Assembly: GCF_022539665.2 (NCBI RefSeq)
Contig: NC_081340.1
Coordinates: 6,323,357 to 6,387,356 of the forward strand
Source of the DNA: Daphnia carinata
Taxonomy: Eukaryota > Arthropoda > Branchiopoda > Diplostraca > Daphniidae
Reading direction: 5' to 3'
DNA: 64,000 bases
In this document: positions 1 through 14,262 of the stretch, in pieces
How positions within the stretch are numbered: position 1 is the stretch's first letter
Layout of the letters: each line of letters opens with the position of its first letter
Translations under genes and position numbers: made by a program
Notes under the pieces: model-generated
The model's input: only the letters and a program-made list of their open reading frames with translations
What the model was told of the DNA's origin: nothing
The model's database searches: none

Positions 1-317
1 ATGAATCAGAGACCCAAACTGATTTTTCCCCCGATTGATGCGTTCCTATTGACGACCGTATTAAAACTTGGGAATCGAATTCGAGAATTATTCAAAAGCT
101 TTCGCTCTCTCCTCTTTCTCAAAGAGCATAAAAAGCAGGATTTTGTGCGAATAGAAAAAGAGAAAGATTGGTATCTTAAGGGCGACATCATTCGTGACAC
201 AGAATACGCCAAGACGGGCACGCCCCAAAACGTCCCGAGGATATCCGGAGAAAAGGAAGTTCTTAAATAAATAAAAAAAAAAAAAAAAAAAAAAAGAATG
301 TCGTTTCAATTTCTTAC

Positions 318-2446
318 CGGCAATTGTAGAAAGTGTGTTGGATGCGTTGGTCGGAGATGTCGCATTAGCCAAATCCGGCAATAAAATGCCCTTTTGAATG
401 AGTTCGTCGCGGTGAGCTCTCATCGACATTTTCCTTTCGAGCGCTGCCGGGCCAAAAAAAAAGACAAAAAAAGACAAAAAACAAACAAACAAATGAATTC
501 AATTAAAATCATTAAAGTCTAGCGGGGATCGTGTGCAACGTGATTGGACACCTTAGATCATTGCCCTCTGTTCCAGGCTTTATGGCCCCCTTCAAAAAGA
601 GGGAAAAGCCAATCAGCGAGCAACGATGCGTGCGTATATAATATCCACGACATCTTGGAAGCTGGGTAGGAGGGAAGGGAGGGATTTAAAAAAAAAAAAA
701 AAAAAAAAAAAGGCAAAAGGCAAAACAAAAGAAAAACATATACTCTGCGAGACGCTCTCCAACTTGTCGGATTTTCGCCGGACGCGCCATTTCCACGGTT
801 TGAAGAGGCGGGAGAGCGAGGCGAACTTGGACTTGCTCCGTTCCAGTGGCAGGTTGTTCCAGCTGTTGATGGGCGTCGGGACGGGCTGACCGCTGCCAAT
901 GCCCGTCACCCCGCCGACGCCGACGTGTGTCCCGTTGCTGTGAGAATGGCGACCTACCAACGGAAGGAAATAGAATTAGAATTGAATCATTTTTTTTTTC
1001 TTTTTTTTTTTTTTTTAAGCAACGACAATACAACACAAGATGGTTAACACATTGCGGCCAGACATTCCGGTCACGGACCAGCCGTTGTTTCTTTAAAAAA
1101 ACAAACACAAAAAAAAAAAAAAAAAAAACATTACCATATAATTTATATCGACTTATGAAAAGAATGGGGCGAGAGTTGCGGGAGGGCGGGTTGCAATTGC
1201 CGACCATGGAACCAACAACAACAAAAAAAAATTGGACGGTGAGGACAACAACCGCCGATAACGGTGGATATATTTTAACGTCTTTCCCTTTCTGTGCTCG
1301 TGTGGGGTGTCTAGTCATTTCTTTTTTTCCTTTTGTTATACAAGTGGCCAAAAGAAAAAGAAAAAAAGAGAGCAATAACTGGACGGAGTCGTGTGAAAAT
1401 GGCCTGTGGCTTTTTTCATCCCTCCATTTACTTGAATTCTCTTCGTCGGCCATTAAAAAAAAATGAACATTTTTATTTGGCCGCTAAAGCCGGACAGGAA
1501 GACGATCAAGAGGATTCACCACCAACATACCAAAAACATGGCAAAGGTTCTTACATCGCTATTTTAAGTTGTGCGCGCAAAAACGAAAGAAAGAAAACAA
1601 AAAAAAAAAATAAAAATAAATGCAGACAGAAATGCGATTTGGTTAGAGACGCACGAAAGAATTCAGCCAACATGAAAAGGAAAAGAAAATAAACAAATTT
1701 CATTTCTGTTTACAATCGGAAACGGCCAACTATTGGAATTGTTTTTGATTGTTTCTTTTCGAAGAGTATTAGGTTTTCCAGCATTGAATGAAAGCCGAGT
1801 CAGAGCCGTTTGTAAATCTACACGCAGCAAAAACAAATACGGGAGAAATATTCACGCACGACAAACACAGACGGGAAAAAAACAAATGCCGATCAAGCAA
1901 AAACCTATCAAATAGGGGGGTTTCTCATGTCAGGAAAGATCAACGGGGAATGCTTTTGAAAAATATGCGTGTGTCTATTTGACCTTTATTTCGGGGCTCA
2001 AATGCACACGCTTTATTATTACACAACCGGCAGGCATGCCACGCCCTAACAACCCGAATTTGAATGTCATACACGCTTAGTGCGTCACACCGGAATAGGA
2101 TCTCCTGTTGTTGTTTTTTTTTAAATCCATATTTAAAAGCAAAACAAAAATAGAGTTCCAATCAAATGAGAGCATCGTTCATTTTTGTTTTTGATGAAGC
2201 CGAGTCAAACTCGGGTCACACGGCGCACGGAAGACGACATCTTTGAATTTTTACTGGAACGCAATGCCAACCGATGCCAATCGCCCCTTCCCCCCCCCAA
2301 AAAAAAGATGCCTGAATCATCAGACTACCATTTCCTTCTTTTTATTTTAATAAACAAAAACTGGTTGGTTGGATCTCTTATTTCGGTAGGTGGAACGAAG
2401 GGTGGCGTGTAAAAATGGGTCGAATTCAACGAGCTCTTTGTCAACT

Positions 2447-2480
<34 letters not shown>

Positions 2481-5400
2481 CACACACACACAAAAAAAGT
2501 CGCACACTTTACGACATCTTCTATCGTGCGTGTTCTTTTTGTCGAAAAGATGGAAGCGCACCATAACGAGTTGGAATGCAAATTCAAACGCTTTGATAAG
2601 TAAAAACCGGCTCCGATTCAAGGTGGGAAAATAATTTTTTGTTTTTCTTCTTCTTTGAAATACAGAATTTCCTCACTATCCTGGCCAGCCAATAATAAAA
2701 ATGATAACAAATGTCTAGTAAAAAAAAAAACAAAAGAAGGAAGCCATATTTTCGGTCATTGTTTTGATGCCAGGGTGAACGAAAGAACAATCGAGTTCGC
2801 TTCTGCTCCAATTATCCCATTCTTTGAAGAAAAAAAAAAAAAAGGCGTTTGTGTTTTGACCCCGTATTCTTTTCAATTGCCATCCATCCGACGGCTCATT
2901 AATATTTAATTACAATTGCGAGATGGCGACATCCAATCGGAAACAAGAGAAGGATGGCCACGAAAAAAAAACATCGATTGATCGAAAGACCCGAAACTAA
3001 AACAAACAGGGAGGAAAAAAAAATGCGCAGACGAACACGAAAAAAACAACAAAACAAACAAAAACAAGACAACCTTGGAATCAGCGAAACCAAACCGAAA
3101 GAAAGGCAACACGCACGAAACATCTTCACAAAAAAGAAAATAGAATGAATTGGCAAAAGAGAGAAACAAGATGAAACGGAGAGAGAAAAAGAAGGAGACT
3201 TGTTTCTCTTTTCAGAGATCAAGGTACAAAACCAGCAAAAAGAAAGAACACGGGGAGGTGAGAAAGGTGCGCCTCGTGACCCTGGCCTCCTCCTACTCGC
3301 CGAGCCCACTCACACATCACGTCACACACGAAATATCTTCACAACTAACAACAACAACAAAATGCAGATACGCAGCAGCAGCAGAGGAAGAAAAAGGGGG
3401 GGGGGGGGATTTTCATCTCGAAAAGACGAGGAAGAAGAAGGAAAAAAAAAAAAAAAAGGCCTCAGGTGATGTAATCGCTTCTTCCTGAAACAGATAGCCA
3501 CGGAGGTCGATACGTCTACGATGAAGCAGAAAAAGGGGGACGTCCAAGACGACGTACACGCATAACTAGTCAAAATTCGTGAGTTACATCCAATGCGCGA
3601 GAGCGGGTCCGTGAAAAACCGTGAAAGGCTCATTTACTTGGGTCGGTAGGAAATCACGTGAACCGTCAAACGTTGACAGCATTTCGTAGTTGGATAAATC
3701 CCCCCCCCCCTCTCTCTCTCTTCGTGCAATCATTTGCATTTTTCAGTTGCTCTGACAATTTCGCACAGTCCTCGTTTTATCCGAACCTTTATTTTTTCAC
3801 GAAAACTAAAAGCGCTTTCTTGCGTGAAACTCTTTATGTAAAAAACAAAACAAAAAAACAATCCAACAAGGCCCACATAAACGAACTGTCAAACAGGCAA
3901 CCAGTTATTTTTTTTTTTACGAGACAGAACGAAACCTTGGAATTCCGATTGGTTAGATTACGTAATGAATCAATTGCATCTATCCCGTATAACGAGCGTC
4001 ACGTGTTCTTATCGAACAAGACAAGACAGACAGACAAAAAAAAAAAAAAAAAACATACGATAGGTAAGAAACGGGCAATGGGTTGCCAGAGGTCGATCCC
4101 GCAAAAACAACAAATGAAAGTGGGTTTCGCTTAAAGGCCTCATTTCGCATGCATAAACGAAAGAAAGCGAAAAAAAAAAAAAAAAAAAAAAAACAACAAC
4201 ATGACGTCCTATTTCAAGTGAACACGATGAAATCACCTACTCGCGTTTATTCAGGAAAAGAAGTTCAAAAAAAAAAAAAAAACAAATCCCGGAAAGTTAC
4301 GAAAGGTCCGCCTTTGCACGGACACGAAAAAAAAAAAAAAAAAAAAAAAAACAAATCCCGATTGATTTGTTGGGAAGAGGTACCAATGAACGAACGAGAT
4401 GGTCCTCCCTTTTTGTTTCGTCGGGGCTTCTCTCCTTGGACAAACACTGGACAGCAGAGGAACAAGAAAAAGAAAAGGGCGAAATAACTGTGAAGGCACT
4501 GGCGATAACGCCAATCGATAAGTGGGCAGCTGTGCGCTCAATAAAAACGTCATTGTCGGAGATAAAAAAAAAAAAAAAAAAAGGGCAAGCCACGAAAAAC
4601 AAACAGTAAATCGTGAGTTGAACGCGTTACTTCGAGGGGGTAAAAACAAATGAAACGCGACGGTATATAGCGAAAAGCAACGGTACAAAGAGAAAAGGTT
4701 TTGAAAAAAAAAAAAAAAGAAAAAAAAAAGAGAAGCTCCAGCTATGCACAATGTCTAGTTGTAGGAGGTACAGCCATGAGCCACTCCTTGTCCTAGGGTG
4801 TACGAGTCCATTAAAAAGTCGTACGGCTTTTTTTCTTTCTTTCATTAGTTATTATGATTACCATAATTCTATTCCGAAAAAAAATGAAAGCACACGCAAA
4901 AAAAGAGACACGCAAAAAAAATGAACTGACCACAAGATTATGCTCGTAACCTTCACGAGCTGAAACGTTGAAAAGCCATAAGATTTCCCTAAACATTTCA
5001 AATGTCTTTTAACCATTTACATCCAATTTGTTAATTTCTTTCTCATTTCACAATGTCGTCGCAATCAACATCGTGTCGTTGGCCATTCGACACAAAAAAA
5101 AAATAAAATAAAAGGTTGAACGAACCCGTATAATCCGGCAAACCTCAATTTTCTTCCAATAATAAAACAAGACAAAAAAAAAAAAGATCCCAAGAAAAAA
5201 TAAAATGATCAAACAATAAAAAAACAAAATCGCCATTTATACACACACACACGGGTGGTATAACGTCATACGACCAAAGTATACATTTAAAAAAAAAAAC
5301 AAAAAAAAACTCTTGACCAATAATATCCAACATCGTTTGAGGCCAACTGTTTTGCTACGTTCTGAACAATTTCGTATTCCAGTTCTTGCGTGAATGGCCA

Positions 5401-8400
5401 GTTGCTACTTGGATCTGCCGCAAGGCAATGAAATAATGTCTCAAGCCTCAAATGGTTAGATTTTTTTTTTTGTGTGTGTGTGTGTGCTCCCCCCCATTCC
5501 TCCATCGACATTCTAATTGACTACGCACATTAAAGGCTAACCACCAAAAGAGTCTGAGAGAAAAGAGGCAAAAGGAAAACGAACGATCCGTGACTCGAGA
5601 GTTGGAGGACCTCCACACACACACACACACACACCTGAATTACCACGAGAAAGTACACACACACACACACACATAAAACGATGACAACGGCGAGAACGAC
5701 GCTTTTCATTTTCGGAGACAGAACGACTCGTTTAATCGCAGAGAAAATTTCGAAATTGAAAGTGAACTTTTTTTTTTCTTTCAAGAGGAAGGATCGCAGA
5801 ATTCGACCTATTAAATATCGAAGAAAGTTTTGAATTTTTTTCTCCTCTACAACGAAAAGTGGGGGAAAAATTCGGTCGATTGGGTCACGTGGGGACGGCC
5901 AACAATAAACTTTGAGGAATCCATCCCAATAGCCTCGTTTTCAAATCCAAGAGAAAAGGCCTGAGATAAGACAAAAAAAAAAGGGGGGGGGGGGGGGGAA
6001 ACAAAAAGAAAAATAAACGAATCGTCCGTAACGATGGCGTTTACTTGTTCAGTCACAAATAAAAGAGGGAGCCATTGCCAATGGTTAAAGTTATCGACCG
6101 ATTACAACAGCACTCCCCCCCCCCCTTCTTTCTTTCTTTCTACACGATAACAGCTTTCAAACACAAAATTAAAAGTCTTGGAAAGTTTTCCTTTTTCTCT
6201 TCTACTAAATGGCCTTAGATTTTAAAACTTGCAAGGTCCATGTTTTCTCCGAAACTCCAGGTACAAATCACAGTGATTTTTTTTTTTTTTTCGTTCTCCC
6301 CCCCATCCGAAAACTACCCCCGAACGCCATCGGACATGTTTAGTCTTTCTCTTTAAAGGGCGGAACCGTCCCAAGTCCACAGGTTGACGGGAGGGTGGTA
6401 GACCAAACCGAATTTTCCAACGTGATTTACTGACATCCACCTAGACGGGCCCCTATAAAGTGAAGGGGGTCTAGGGCCTTTCTTCAACTAGACACGACGA
6501 TCATTAAAAAAAAAAGGGGGAAAAAAAGAAGAGGGCCGTCTTTTGTCCAAAGTTTGTGTTTTCAAATCGATGGTCTGCCTCACCGTTGGAATCTCCCATT
6601 TTCTTCCCCTCTTTTTTTTTGTTTCTTTTTTTTGGTACTCCCTTCGATCTGCTGGTTGTGTATATACCTTTCACTTTGACGGGCGGGTGATGTAGGAAGT
6701 CGACTAGAGACAAGGAGGAGGCGATGATCTGACGCTTCTCCTCGAAATTGAGGTGCAAATAGTCGAGAGACTGCGAGTGCAGGTGCGAGTGATGGTGACT
6801 ATTCGAATAGTGCTGATTGTTCGAAATGATCCGGCTCTTGTTCGATTTGACCGGAGACTGTTGGTCGTTGCCGGCCGGACTGCTGGACATGTTGTTGCCG
6901 TTGTTGGCGTTGCGTCCGCCAGCGCTGGGCAACTGCTGTTGCTGTCCGTGATGGACATAGTGGATGGGCTGAGGAGCCAAAGACGACGGCGGTGGGGGAT
7001 GATGACGGGCTGCCCTGATGGTGGCTTTCATTTTGCCCGGACCTGGCCCGGCTGACGATGCCGAAAAGTAAACGCCCGTCACCTTCAGCGACATCCCATC
7101 CGCACACACGAAAACTTCTTCTTTTTTTTTTTTTTTCCAATAAAAAATGCGCACCAAAATATAAAAAAAAAAAGGGGGGGGGGGGGACACAAAACACGAA
7201 ACGAAATAAGAAAAGGGAGAGGGCAATGCTCCAATCAAATTCCCAATCCGAAAGAATGAAATAATAAAAAAAAAAAAAAAAAAAAGTGTTCTCTTCTTGC
7301 CCGCTGGATGCGGTTGGAAATTGAAGAGCGTGAACGTGTGACGGCCTGACCGGCCGATTCCAATTGGCTAAACAAGATCCGAAAACAGACGGTTGAATTT
7401 TTTTTTTTTTTTGCGCACCCCAAACCGCAAATGCGGACTGTCCCAAACGAAATTCACTTCTATTCAATTAGGAAAAAATAAGATGAAGAGGCTATCGCTG
7501 GGCTGGGCAGTCGCACAATGTAAACATTTCCTCGCCCGTTATTCCAGTGTCAAATCAACTTCCTGCTTTCATCATTCTTTTTTTTTTGGGGGGGGGGGGG
7601 GGAGGGTATTCTTTTTCACACGAATCGCTCAACAAAATAATACACGTCCGTCAAAGAAATGCACCCACTTGAAAACGAAAAATGAGTCCGTCTGTTTGGC
7701 CGCTCTCTTGACGGTCAACTGAGGAGCGACGGCCCTACTCGTAGGCATTTTGATGCCAGAGCTTAAAGTTAGCACTACACACACACACACACACACACGA
7801 CTTCCATGTATTACGGGGCGGCGACTACTCAACTCCTCCTACTACACACACATGCACGCGCGTAGCAAGACGCAAAAGAACAAGACGGAAAAAAAAAAGA
7901 GGAAAACATACGAGTGTGGAATTTCGAATTTTCTTCTCTTCCGAAAATAGAGACGAAAGAGAAAATGGATGAAACCGAGCAACGAAGAAGAAGACGAAGA
8001 AAGAAAAGAGATAGAAGAATGCGTTTTATTTCCCGCCAGGTTTTGTTGTTCCTATTCCATCCAGAAGGGGAGGGAGGAGGAGGCCAGTGGCTGAACCCTC
8101 CAGGTATATATACGAAACGCTCACCTGTTGCTTTAGCCTTTTTTTTTTCACTTGCGCATCCTCCTCCATACACTACTACTAGCTCACAACAACAACAACA
8201 AACCTCTTCTTTTTTTTTTTTTTTGAAATTTAGCTGATGTGGTGGCATGCGTCAATCTCTTAAAAAGACTGAAATATGTTACCATCATATACGATTTCTT
8301 TCGTTTAAAAAAAAAATAAATAAATAAATAAAATAGACCTACCCCCTACTATACTTTGCCTTTAGGGAAGACACTGGCGAGACTGAAAGAGAAGAGAAAA

Positions 8401-11400
8401 TAGCTATACTTTCATTGACAAGACACACAAACCCCAACACTACCAACGCCCCAAAGGTCCATCAAAAACGGGAGAACTGGACTTGATTTCCTTACGCCTA
8501 TTGCGCTATGTCTGACCGCTCTCCGTTATGACTGTTCTACTACCCAATCATCATTCGGAATAGGGAAAACAAAAATTGAACGCTTTAAACTTGTACATTT
8601 TTTTTTTCGTTTTCCTCCTCCGCTCGAAAATTAAAGGCCCCAAAGGCTCTGAAGAAAGAAAAAAAAAAAAGAGCGGACTAAAGAGAACGCCATTATCTTC
8701 GCAGCTTCGCGTTTTCATTTGGGACGGACATTCTTCTATTTTAAACTCGTCGATTTGATTATGCCATAAAAAAAAAAGAAGAAAATGCAGGGCCAAAAAA
8801 AAAAAAAAACAAAAACAACAAAAATGTCGGCCGCAAGTGACGACAACGCTTGCAGAAAAACATGGAGACGATATAACCTTCTGCTCTTTTCGTAAAGACG
8901 ACGCAACTGCGGATCGAAAAAAACAGATAGAAAATGGACAAGGGAAATCACTCGCCCGGCCTTCCACGGTCAAGTGGCGCCAGGTAGGTAATGCCCACTC
9001 TAAAAAAAAACAAAAAAAACATGTCAGATTTGAACACGAAAATGCGATCCCCCAAAAAAAGAGTTCAGAGGATTCGAGATGTTTAGCTCTTACCCAAAAC
9101 CAGCCGAATGCAAAATAGTTATTTACGACGCACGGTGCGTCCAAAGAGACGGGCAAACGTTTGAAAAGCAGCAAGATAAAGCGAAAAAGTTAAGTGAGGA
9201 TTGAATGAATCGATGAATGAAAAGGGGGAATCAATGACGTAAAAAAAAAAGGCGAACGAGCAAATCCATTCGTTATGTGTTTTCGACACAGTCACCTGCT
9301 ACGTAACCGAAGAGTGGCCCGCACTATGCCAAAACAATACGCAATCAGCATTCCTTTTTTTTTCCTCTTCTCAGAATAATAACAAACACAGCCACTCAAA
9401 AAAAAAAAAAAAAAAAAAAGGGTAATTGACGGCCACGACGGACAACGCCGGCCAGAGGGGAACGTTTTTAATAATCAAAGAAAATCACCATCATTTCGTT
9501 TCTTTTTATCTTTTACGCTTCTGGCATTTCTCAACATTTTTTATTTTTATTTTAAGGCAAGAAGAAAAAAAAAATAGGGGATCCAAAAATTGTTTGGCAG
9601 GTGGCCGGCAAAAGACGAGAAAACGTAGAGGAGGCAGGAGGCCGCCCTGGGGGCTCCTCTTTTTTTTTTTTTTGCTACTCCGGCTACTACGTGTAGATAT
9701 ACCTGGTAGGTGAATGTGTCTCATCAATCCAGAGGCTTCAGATCACTAAGAATCCGTAGGAAGGCCCCCATGAAGAGCAACGTATAGCCAACAGCACGAA
9801 AATTAGGAAGAGGAAGAAAAAAAAAAGGGCCTATTTCGGAAAGTCCGGCATCTGGCCAAATTCGAGTTTTAAAGCTATTCGAAATGTCAATTGAACGTAA
9901 CGCACGAAAGTGAGTACGAACCGATGCGAAGGTTAAAAAACAAACCCCGTAGACGGTGATGTTTCAATTTCTTAGCTATTCGTTTTTTTTTGGTTTTTTT
10001 TTTTTATATTCTTGGCCATACACATCATAGCACTCCCGCCGGTACGCAGCAAAAACGGAGGATAAGAAAAGCAAGCCATCAAAGTACCAGCCCGATTTGT
10101 TCAGCGAGCAAAAATGTGCAAATCGGGAAGAGGGGGGAAGGGGCGCAGCCAACGTCGTCGTAGATATTGCGTACACTATTGTATTTTTCGTTCGTTTCGT
10201 AAATCACGCGCACGCCATAACGAATCGATTTCTTCTTCCCTTTTGTGGGGGGGGGGGGAAGGTAAGGTGGGAGGCCTTATTCCCTTTTTTGAATAACAAA
10301 TTCCGGCAGTCGGTGGCGCGCACGTGAAAAAAGAAAAGAAACTGAACAAACTGCACGGACAAGAAAGAAAAAAAAAACCAAATAATAATAATAAAAAAAA
10401 AAAGAAAATACTTTGGATAGCGGCAACGTAACACAAGTTGGGGCCCATTGATTGCATGCGATACGGTAGCTCCGACATCATCAAAGGCGCTATGGCAACG
10501 TTATGCGCACCTCTTTAAATCCAAGAAAGCTAACAATAACCTCTTGGTAGATATAGAGAATTCAGCGGGGTCTTTCTACGTAATAACAATAACTAAGAAG
10601 TCAGAAACGACCACCAAGAAAAATGTTGTTTTAAACATGTTTTTAAAAAAAGCCACTTTTCAAAATTGAAAAAAAAAAAAAAAAAAAAAAGATTCCATTT
10701 CTTTGAAACATGTCAGAGAAAATGGTTACGAGTCAAACTTTCTCTCTCTATCTCGTGTGTACCTAATTTTTGTTGTTGTTGTTGTAGTCGTTCAAACAAA
10801 ACCAAAATTCTTTTCAAATTAAAATCCAACACAAGAACGAAGAAGGGGGGGACTGGCGTTCTCTCTCCATTTCCCACCTCTCGGTCAAGTGAGCGCCGTG
10901 AGAGAATGCCACCTGAAAAGACGAAGAAAAAACCCTCTCTCTTTTGTTTTGTTTTTCTTTAAAGAAAATAAAAAAAAAAAATAAACATTGTATACACTGG
11001 CAAGAAAGTTGGAATGCTGATATCCAGTGACGTGCTCCGACTTCAGCTCATTCCATTCGCCCGACCCCCCTCTATTTTCCCCCCTTCTTTTTTTTTTTTT
11101 TCTGAACGAAACAACACTGTGAGAGCGAAACGAACTACAACATAGTCATTTTGTTGTCCGAAAAAAGATTTTTTTTTTCTTCTTCTTCTTCTTCTTTTCT
11201 TCCTTAACCAAAGAGTAACGAATCGGAAAAAATCCATTTTTTTTTCTTCTTCGCCCACCTCAACAACATGACACGACATTCTCGCCAGCGGGAGACACAC
11301 TATACGTAGGAACGTACCATTCGACCGCTTTTGACTTCAGCGCTGGACAACCGGATTAACAAGGAAGAATTAGAAAAAGAAAAAAAAAAATGATGAACAA

Positions 11401-14262
11401 ATGACTACTAACGTCCTACCAAATCTGCGTCATGCTTTCAAAGTGTTCGCTCCAAAAATAAAAACGAATCGGATTGAATAAATGAATGCGACAGTTTGTT
11501 CACTGGTTCAACCTCGGCATAATGGATCAAGAGGATTGAGTAGCGTGATGGGGGGAGGGGAACAACAATAAGAAAAAAAAAAACGCTTCATCAGAAAACA
11601 AGTCTGTTGACGTCAATCGAAACGAAAACACGGATGTCTTTTTTTAAACGCAAAAAAAAAGAGAGAGAGGAAAAAAAAAGGCTCCGAGCCATCGCAATGC
11701 CATCCGAGGCTCATTATTTATTCCACCTGAAACGGTACGAGATGGTAGCAAAAGTGACCAGTCGGGGTGGATGCAGATTTCGGTTATGCATAATCAAGCG
11801 TCTTAAAAAGAAAACAAAAATTTGATGGAAGTCAAACAAAAAATAAACTCCAGGTACAAGGTTAGATGTGCTGACCTGTCCTTCCGAATGGGACCTGAAC
11901 GTTATCGAAATGATCTTCTAATTCTACAAGGGGGAGAGAGAGAGAGAGATGAGGCGATAAATTCGTTTTCTTTTTTTTTTTTTTTGTACCACTACCCCCC
12001 CCCCCCCATCCATTTTAATATGGTAAGTGCGTGCTGGTGCATGTATATCAGATAGCTTTTCTTTTTTGAGCGATTGAGACAAAGATGAACGAGGTAGACG
12101 CAAGTCCAGCGGAGCAGCAAATATTGCAGTTCTTTTTCCCTTTCTTTTTTTTCTTTTTGCCGATTGATTCCATGTCGTGTGGACTAATAGAGTGAAACCC
12201 AGAAGTTTAAGAAAGAAAAAGAAGGTCAGCTATTCCGCCTAGGAGGCGGATTCCGTTTCAATCGGTAACGGAAGTCCAACAACAAAGAGAAACTCGTTTG
12301 CAAGTATTTATGGCTGTCGTAGCAATTGAAACGAAAATAGGCCGGCTATCGCATAGTTCAAAATCAAACGGCGCGTATAGAAAAAGAAATAACCAGGTTA
12401 CCTTATCGTTATCGAGTTACTTTAGAAATTTGTAGTGGAACGACGAAAAAAAAAAGGTGAACTCCTTCAGGCGGAAATCGAGAGAAGGAAAATGTTCGAC
12501 ATTATCGCACAACGGGACGCTTACGGTGTGAAAAAAAAAGGGGCAAATCCTTCTAAATAGAGGAAGGAAAACCGAGCAAGAAGGGAAGGACTTTCTTAAA
12601 GGATGGGCCCGAACCTAACACACACAAAATTTCACACGGTCCTGTGATTAACTGCCCAACAGCGGACCAGCGGAAGTGCAATTCTTTGGTTCTCGGTGGC
12701 ATACACATCGTAACCCATCGCCGTTCTTGCAAGTGATACCGTTACAGTCCAGAAAAAGATTGTTGTCGAAAAAAAAAAAAAGGCACAGGTCGATATGAAA
12801 ACAACAAGGTGGTCCGTTTTTAGCTCCTCGCGGTTGCATTTCATAAACAAATGGCTCTTGCCCTACGCTCATGCGAAAAAAAAAAGAAAGGCTTCCCAAG
12901 TTTCTGACAGCTCCCTCCTCCCGTTAACTCGGTATCGCTCATCGCCTGGTACCGGTTAAGTAAAACAAATAGAGCTCTCTTTTTGAAACTGATTTTTTCC
13001 ACATGGACGGGCAAGCGGCCGCATTCCGTAACGTCAATGTCAAAAACTAAAAGGGACCCCACTCAAAGTCTAACTTTGGCTCTGCCAAGGGTAGAAAGCT
13101 GGACTGATATTTTCATTATTCAGAGTGGGCAGAGCTGCTTGGGTTTGGCAAGAGTGATATCAACTGGTCTCTAGTGGCTGTCTGACGTCGTAAACGGGCT
13201 GTGTGGCTAAGGTAGTGATAAGCACTCTCCCCCCCCACCCACCCAAAAAACAAACAAACAGAAAATCCGAGCAGTTACCTTGGCTGCCATAATTATATGA
13301 TTCGGTACACTGAAGGACTGATAAGCTCTGTCTCAATGGCCCCACAGAGTAGTTTAAGAAGAGATTCAAGAAACTATTTCTGTTCCAAGGATGGATAGGG
13401 AAAAAAAAAAAAATGACGTCTGACCGGATTTCTTCTGATTGGAGCGCCTTCCCATTTTCTTTCCTTTAGTCACTTCTCTTTCTCCAGGTGCTGACAGTGT
13501 GTCTAATTGTGCACTTCCAACTGAATCTGCAAGAACAGGGATTGCAAAAAAAAAACAAAAAAAAACAAACAAAAACAAAATTTAAAAGCAAGTCGGAGCA
13601 CATCTGACAATTCACGTGCTGACATCTAGTGAGTGCTTTGCTAAACAAAGATAGTGACAACAAAGCTAACCTGCCATAATATTTTCAACAACACACAACT
13701 TGATTTACTCGTTTTGAATTACAAATTGTATCAACACCAAATGAACGGCCTAACTCTAATCGACACCTGTCACCCAAAAGACGATCTACAACATGTTGTG
13801 CTGGTAAAGGCTAGGCAGAAACACACAACTGTTGTCTCTAGGGACTGACAACACAAGCCCAACATTCACTGCAACACAAAGACTAGTAGAAAACACACGA
13901 GTCAAATCGCAGGATGGAAGAAACTGATCTTAATCTTTTCTCCGACATGAAATATTTTCTATCTGCCGAGTTCTGAACACCCACCACCCTCCGCATTCAA
14001 CGAGTTGCCACCCACTTGATTTGGAAACACTGTTGGATGACAATAGGGAAACGTCACTGGGGGCGCTTACTCATCCGTCCCATCGCCAAAACAGACACGA
14101 CCAAAGCAAAATCAACAGAAATTATTTACCCAAACTTTCGTTGGAAGCTTGAAAAGTCATATTCTCGTCGTCCAACGAATTGGTTTCACTGTTGTGTGCG
14201 TTAGAATTGACGCCAGGAGACACACACGAAATAGCGTTCTCCACCTTCTCACTCTCGGCCAT
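318..14262 (-). CDS. PHACTR: Phosphatase and actin regulator (PHACTR family), 5' part of gene, continues past left edge
   Basis: Four exons read on the minus strand and join in phase: 14262-14130 (start Met, MAESEKVENA), 7051-6668, 953-744 and 443-318. The third encodes the family's basic N-terminal block (KSKFASLSRLFKPWKW then RKSDKLE). The fourth encodes an RPEL actin-binding motif (TLERKMSMRAHRDELIQKG). PHACTR proteins bind G-actin through RPEL motifs and PP1 through a C-terminal segment; the C-terminal RPELs and PP1 site lie beyond the window. Exon 2 is rich in His, Gln, Asn and Ser and ends with FEEKRQIIASSLSLVDFL, which I do not recognise. Introns are about 7.1 kb, 5.7 kb and 0.3 kb, packed with T runs on the coding strand. 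Identity is firm from exons 3 and 4. Assigning exons 1 and 2 to this gene rests on matching phase (phase 1 at both junctions) and strand, and extra alternative exons may be hidden in the introns. Confidence 0.82.
954..6667 (-). other. Long low-complexity intron of the PHACTR gene
   Basis: No convincing exon was found. The stretch holds dozens of A or T runs of 10-25 nt, G runs at 3396-3408 and 5983-5998, C runs at 3700-3710 and 6115-6125, and CA repeats near 5614-5634. Short open frames here are Lys- or Phe-rich translations of these runs. Confidence 0.6.
5614..5672. repeat. CA microsatellites
   Basis: Two CA-dinucleotide tracts (about 5614-5634 and 5655-5672) are separated by 20 nt inside the PHACTR intron. 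Confidence 0.9.
7052..14129 (-). other. Long first intron of the PHACTR gene
   Basis: No exon with matching phase was found. It contains a CA repeat at 7777-7798, G runs at 7174-7186, 7588-7602 and 10247-10258, a C run at 11995-12007 and many A/T runs. An ATG-led minus-strand segment near 7750 (MPTSRAVAPQ) ends at a GT in phase 2, which does not fit the next exon. Confidence 0.5.
7777..7798. repeat. AC microsatellite
   Basis: Eleven AC units in the PHACTR first intron. Confidence 0.9.

Noticed and set aside
88-492. Single 134-codon minus-strand reading of the first 500 bases as one protein
   Set aside because: Only the middle part (443-318) is a real exon with the RPEL motif; the flanking Phe-rich parts are intron T runs beyond clear AG and GT splice sites.
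686-1453. Long minus-strand frame of 255 codons
   Set aside because: It runs through homopolymers and overlaps the true PHACTR exon (953-744) in a different frame.
4251-4751. Phe-rich minus-strand frame resembling membrane segments
   Set aside because: The hydrophobic runs are translations of poly-A/T tracts, with no splice or start support.
7629-7832. ATG-led minus-strand segment MPTSRAVAPQ as an alternative PHACTR first exon
   Set aside because: Its only donor leaves phase 2, while the next exon accepts phase 1; no family similarity.
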